Source of the DNA: a virus
Virus record (IMG/VR): IMGVR_UViG_3300020469_000187
Coordinates: 1-28,833 of that record
Length of the DNA stretch: 28,833 nt
Direction: 5' to 3' (one strand)
Shown here: positions 26,662 to 28,833 of the stretch, piece after piece
Layout: each line of letters opens with the position of its first letter
How positions within the stretch are numbered: position 1 is the stretch's first letter
Notes under the pieces: generated by a model
Told to the model about the DNA's origin: nothing
Database searches by the model: none
What the model saw: the letters and a program-made list of their open reading frames with translations, nothing else
Made by a program: the position numbers and the translations under genes

Positions 26662-28833
26662 CTATGCAGACTTAATGTAAGAACTAAATGCAATATTAGT
26701 CCTTAAATTTGGAACGTCTGAATAATAGTTAACTGTGTGTTTAGGGAAATAGGTGTCAAGGTCTGAAATACTAATACCCTCGGGTTTAGATTCTTCACTC
26801 ATTATATTACCTGTTCCATCTTCTAATGTAAAATCATCACCATCTGTTTCTTCTTTTAGATAGTAAGATATGTTATAAACTTGTTGTCCTGTTATGGTAT
26901 TTAGACTTCTTAAAGAACCACCTAATGGTGCAGATGATACTAAGGTATGAGCTCTTTCTGTAAAGAATCTCTCTATATAAGTGTCATCAAAAGTCTCGTC
27001 TTCCATAATCACCTTACTATTATCTTCTAGTAAGAATGAATCACCTACGATATCACCTGATTGCATCTCTGCATCTGTTGGTTCAAGTGCAAAAGTGTAA
27101 ACGATTTCTTCGTTCTCAATCCTACCACCATCTTCTAATATCAATAGTTCTTCTTGTGAACTTCCAACTGATACTACTTTACCTTTATCAGAAGGTCTTC
27201 TTTCATTACTTCTTACTACGTAATCGTGGTCTGCAGAATCTAATGCAAGAACTGTTTGCATTGCATCTGAACTGTCTTTAGTAATACTTCCACCCATTCC
27301 ACTATGGAACTGACAATAGTAATATAAATTTGTTGGTGTAGTTGTAGTAATTCTTATCTCAACTATGTTATTACCAATAACTCTGACACCTGTTGTATAC
27401 TCTGAACCACTGTTATGTGTTCCGTCTGCAGTTGTTGAAAACTTGAATGGGTGTCCAGTAGAGTGTGTGAAGTGATATATGTGACCATTCTTTAAAGTTA
27501 AAGGTGCATTGTTCACCCCGTCTATTTGGTATACGTTTTGAGAACCATTATTGACAACTGACACATTTTTTGTTTGTATATCGTTTCGTTGTTCTGTTCT
27601 TCTTGTTTGATATGAACTTGCAAGTGCAACCGATTTGATTCTGAAAATATTTAAATGTCTACTTCTCATTTCCGAATCACCATATTCAGTGTTCGGTGCT
27701 GTTATTGCACCACCAGTTCTTGGGTCTGTATCGGGTGAAGGTATTGATTCGGTTTGTAAAACGACCAATGGGTCATTCATTTCTGCATCAGTAGTCCAAA
27801 GAAGTATCTGTCTCATTGAATTTGCAAAGGCAGTTGGATTGGTTAAGACGGGGTCTCCATTCATTACAATTGTAGGTCTAAATTTAATTTGTTCTTCTAC
27901 AGTTGTATCAACTGTTTGTTTGATTGCAACTTCACCAAAGAATACGTGTCCAGCAGGGTGTAATAAATCCTTGACAACTGACCTATATTTGTTTATACTT
28001 TCTCCAACCTTAATAACATATGAATGTGTTTGGTAGTATAAACTATCTTGTATATTAGATGCACTTGCATCAAGTGTAGATTTATCTCCAAGTAATTGTT
28101 CTTGTATTACACCTTCACCTGAAACCAAACCTCTAGCTTGATAAGGATTTGATTTTAAAATCTTAAATGTATCAACTGAATTGAAGTCTACTGTTTCATT
28201 AGATAAGAATAATCCGTCTAAATCTGTATATGTTAAAATGTGTCGGTCTGCATCATACGATACAACCTTTGCAGTTGTTCCTGATATTCTTCCCACCAAT
28301 GCTACATCTTTGTTTAGATTTGCACTAGGTGTAGTAATCAACATAGGGAAGTCTGAAGTTGAATTTAAAACAGCATCTTCTGTAAACTTATGTCCTTGTT
28401 CTGTAATATTAAGTGAACCAACACCCCCAATGGTATCAGAATATGCAAATATTTTTGCACCTTCACCACTAGACACTGTTGATTGTGTGTTCAGTCTTAC
28501 TGTTAAAGAAGTTCCACCAGTGATTTCTTCACCATTTTGGAATGCACCCGTATCACTTGGTAATCTTTTTATAACCAGTCGTTTGTTTTCTTCTTCAACT
28601 TTTAAAACAGTTCCCGTTGCACTTGAATTTGTTCCAGTGACAACTTCACCTTCTATGAAACCTGTCGTTTCTTTAAAGTAAAGATAACCACCAGCAAATA
28701 CTTTAGGAACTTCTGTATAACCAACACCACCTGACTTAACAAAGACACTTCTTACCATAGAGTTAGTAGTTTCTAATTGAACTGGTTGTTCGTCTTCACT
28801 AAGTAATCTCATTTTCTTCGTGTAGATTTCAAC
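26662..28833 (-). CDS. Baseplate-region structural protein with a cupredoxin-like domain, 5' end cut
   Basis: The frame stays open for seven codons upstream of its first Met (VEIYTKK before MRLLSEDE) to the window edge, so this is the C-terminal 723 residues or so of a longer protein. By T4 order the gene before gp8 is gp7, the baseplate wedge initiator, but I cannot confirm that from sequence. SLYYQTHSYVIKVGESINKY and LLHPAGHVFFGEV (about residues 255-295 from the Met) recur in marine-phage tail proteins. Residues about 415-515 look like a cupredoxin: FTHSTGHPFKFST supplies a His and YYYCQFHSGMGGSI a Cys, His and Met. Three degenerate motifs follow (LLILEDGGRIENEE, FLLEDNSKVIMEDE, FTLEDGTGNIMSEE). 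The end is IAFSSYIKSA. Confidence 0.75.
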   Translation of the reverse strand, partial: VEIYTKKMRLLSEDEQPVQLETTNSMVRSVFVKSGGVGYTEVPKVFAGGYLYFKETTGFIEGEVVTGTNSSATGTVLKVEEENKRLVIKRLPSDTGAFQNGEEITGGTSLTVRLNTQSTVSSGEGAKIFAYSDTIGGVGSLNITEQGHKFTEDAVLNSTSDFPMLITTPSANLNKDVALVGRISGTTAKVVSYDADRHILTYTDLDGLFLSNETVDFNSVDTFKILKSNPYQARGLVSGEGVIQEQLLGDKSTLDASASNIQDSLYYQTHSYVIKVGESINKYRSVVKDLLHPAGHVFFGEVAIKQTVDTTVEEQIKFRPTIVMNGDPVLTNPTAFANSMRQILLWTTDAEMNDPLVVLQTESIPSPDTDPRTGGAITAPNTEYGDSEMRSRHLNIFRIKSVALASSYQTRRTEQRNDIQTKNVSVVNNGSQNVYQIDGVNNAPLTLKNGHIYHFTHSTGHPFKFSTTADGTHNSGSEYTTGVRVIGNNIVEIRITTTTPTNLYYYCQFHSGMGGSITKDSSDAMQTVLALDSADHDYVVRSNERRPSDKGKVVSVGSSQEELLILEDGGRIENEEIVYTFALEPTDAEMQSGDIVGDSFLLEDNSKVIMEDETFDDTYIERFFTERAHTLVSSAPLGGSLRSLNTITGQQVYNISYYLKEETDGDDFTLEDGTGNIMSEESKPEGISISDLDTYFPKHTVNYYSDVPNLRTNIAFSSYIKSA

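Noticed and set aside
1-28833. tRNA genes, insertion sequences, integrase or attachment sites
   Set aside because: I looked for cloverleaf-like segments, transposase or recombinase motifs and terminal inverted repeats and saw none that I can support.

Overview
The window looks like part of the late virion-structure region of a T4-like marine myovirus. The DNA is AT-rich and every gene I accept lies on the minus strand, so transcription runs from high to low coordinates. Three blocks anchor this by T4 family resemblance: gp8 (baseplate wedge) at 25160-26620, gp13 and gp14 (neck) at 1220-2035 and 374-1216, and the start of gp15 (tail sheath stabiliser), cut by the left edge at 1-374. The order gp8, fibres, gp13, gp14, gp15 is the T4 late order with an enlarged, rewritten fibre section. 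Gene style and promoter motifs fit phages of picocyanobacteria or SAR11 (Pelagibacter); I cannot tell which host from this sequence.

Layout in transcription order. (1) Baseplate: a truncated structural protein with a cupredoxin-like domain at the right edge, then gp8, then a 2237-residue giant whose N-terminus resembles the DUF4815 type. (2) Fibre region, about 18.4 to 6.9 kb: a small coiled-coil protein, seven fibre-like or small fibre-associated proteins built from shuffled modules, a small BppU-like protein, and three unusual repeat proteins (541, 233 and 291 residues) made of Pro/Tyr/Gln-rich units of 6, 7 or 8 residues. (3) Enzyme block, about 6.8 to 2.3 kb: a two-part protein with a C-terminal glycosyltransferase, an unknown protein, two 2OG-Fe(II) oxygenases on either side of a DUF6065-like protein with overlapping ends, and a small membrane protein. 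(4) Neck genes gp13, gp14 and gp15.

Regulation. TATAAATA-type late promoters (seen as TATTTATA on the plus strand) precede several gene groups, and strong hairpin terminators follow two of them, so the fibre region is divided into small promoter-to-terminator cassettes. At two genes, and perhaps a third, the late promoter abuts the ATG and no Shine-Dalgarno is visible, which suggests leaderless mRNAs. One fibre operon has a leader of about 160 nt with three hairpins that all present AGTGA in the loop.

The strongest candidate for an undescribed system combines the Pro/Tyr-rich repeat proteins with the two prolyl-hydroxylase-like oxygenases and the glycosyltransferase just downstream. Together they could make a hydroxylated and glycosylated, extensin-like or adhesive-like fibre. 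The repeats and enzyme families are read from the sequence; the link between them is inference.
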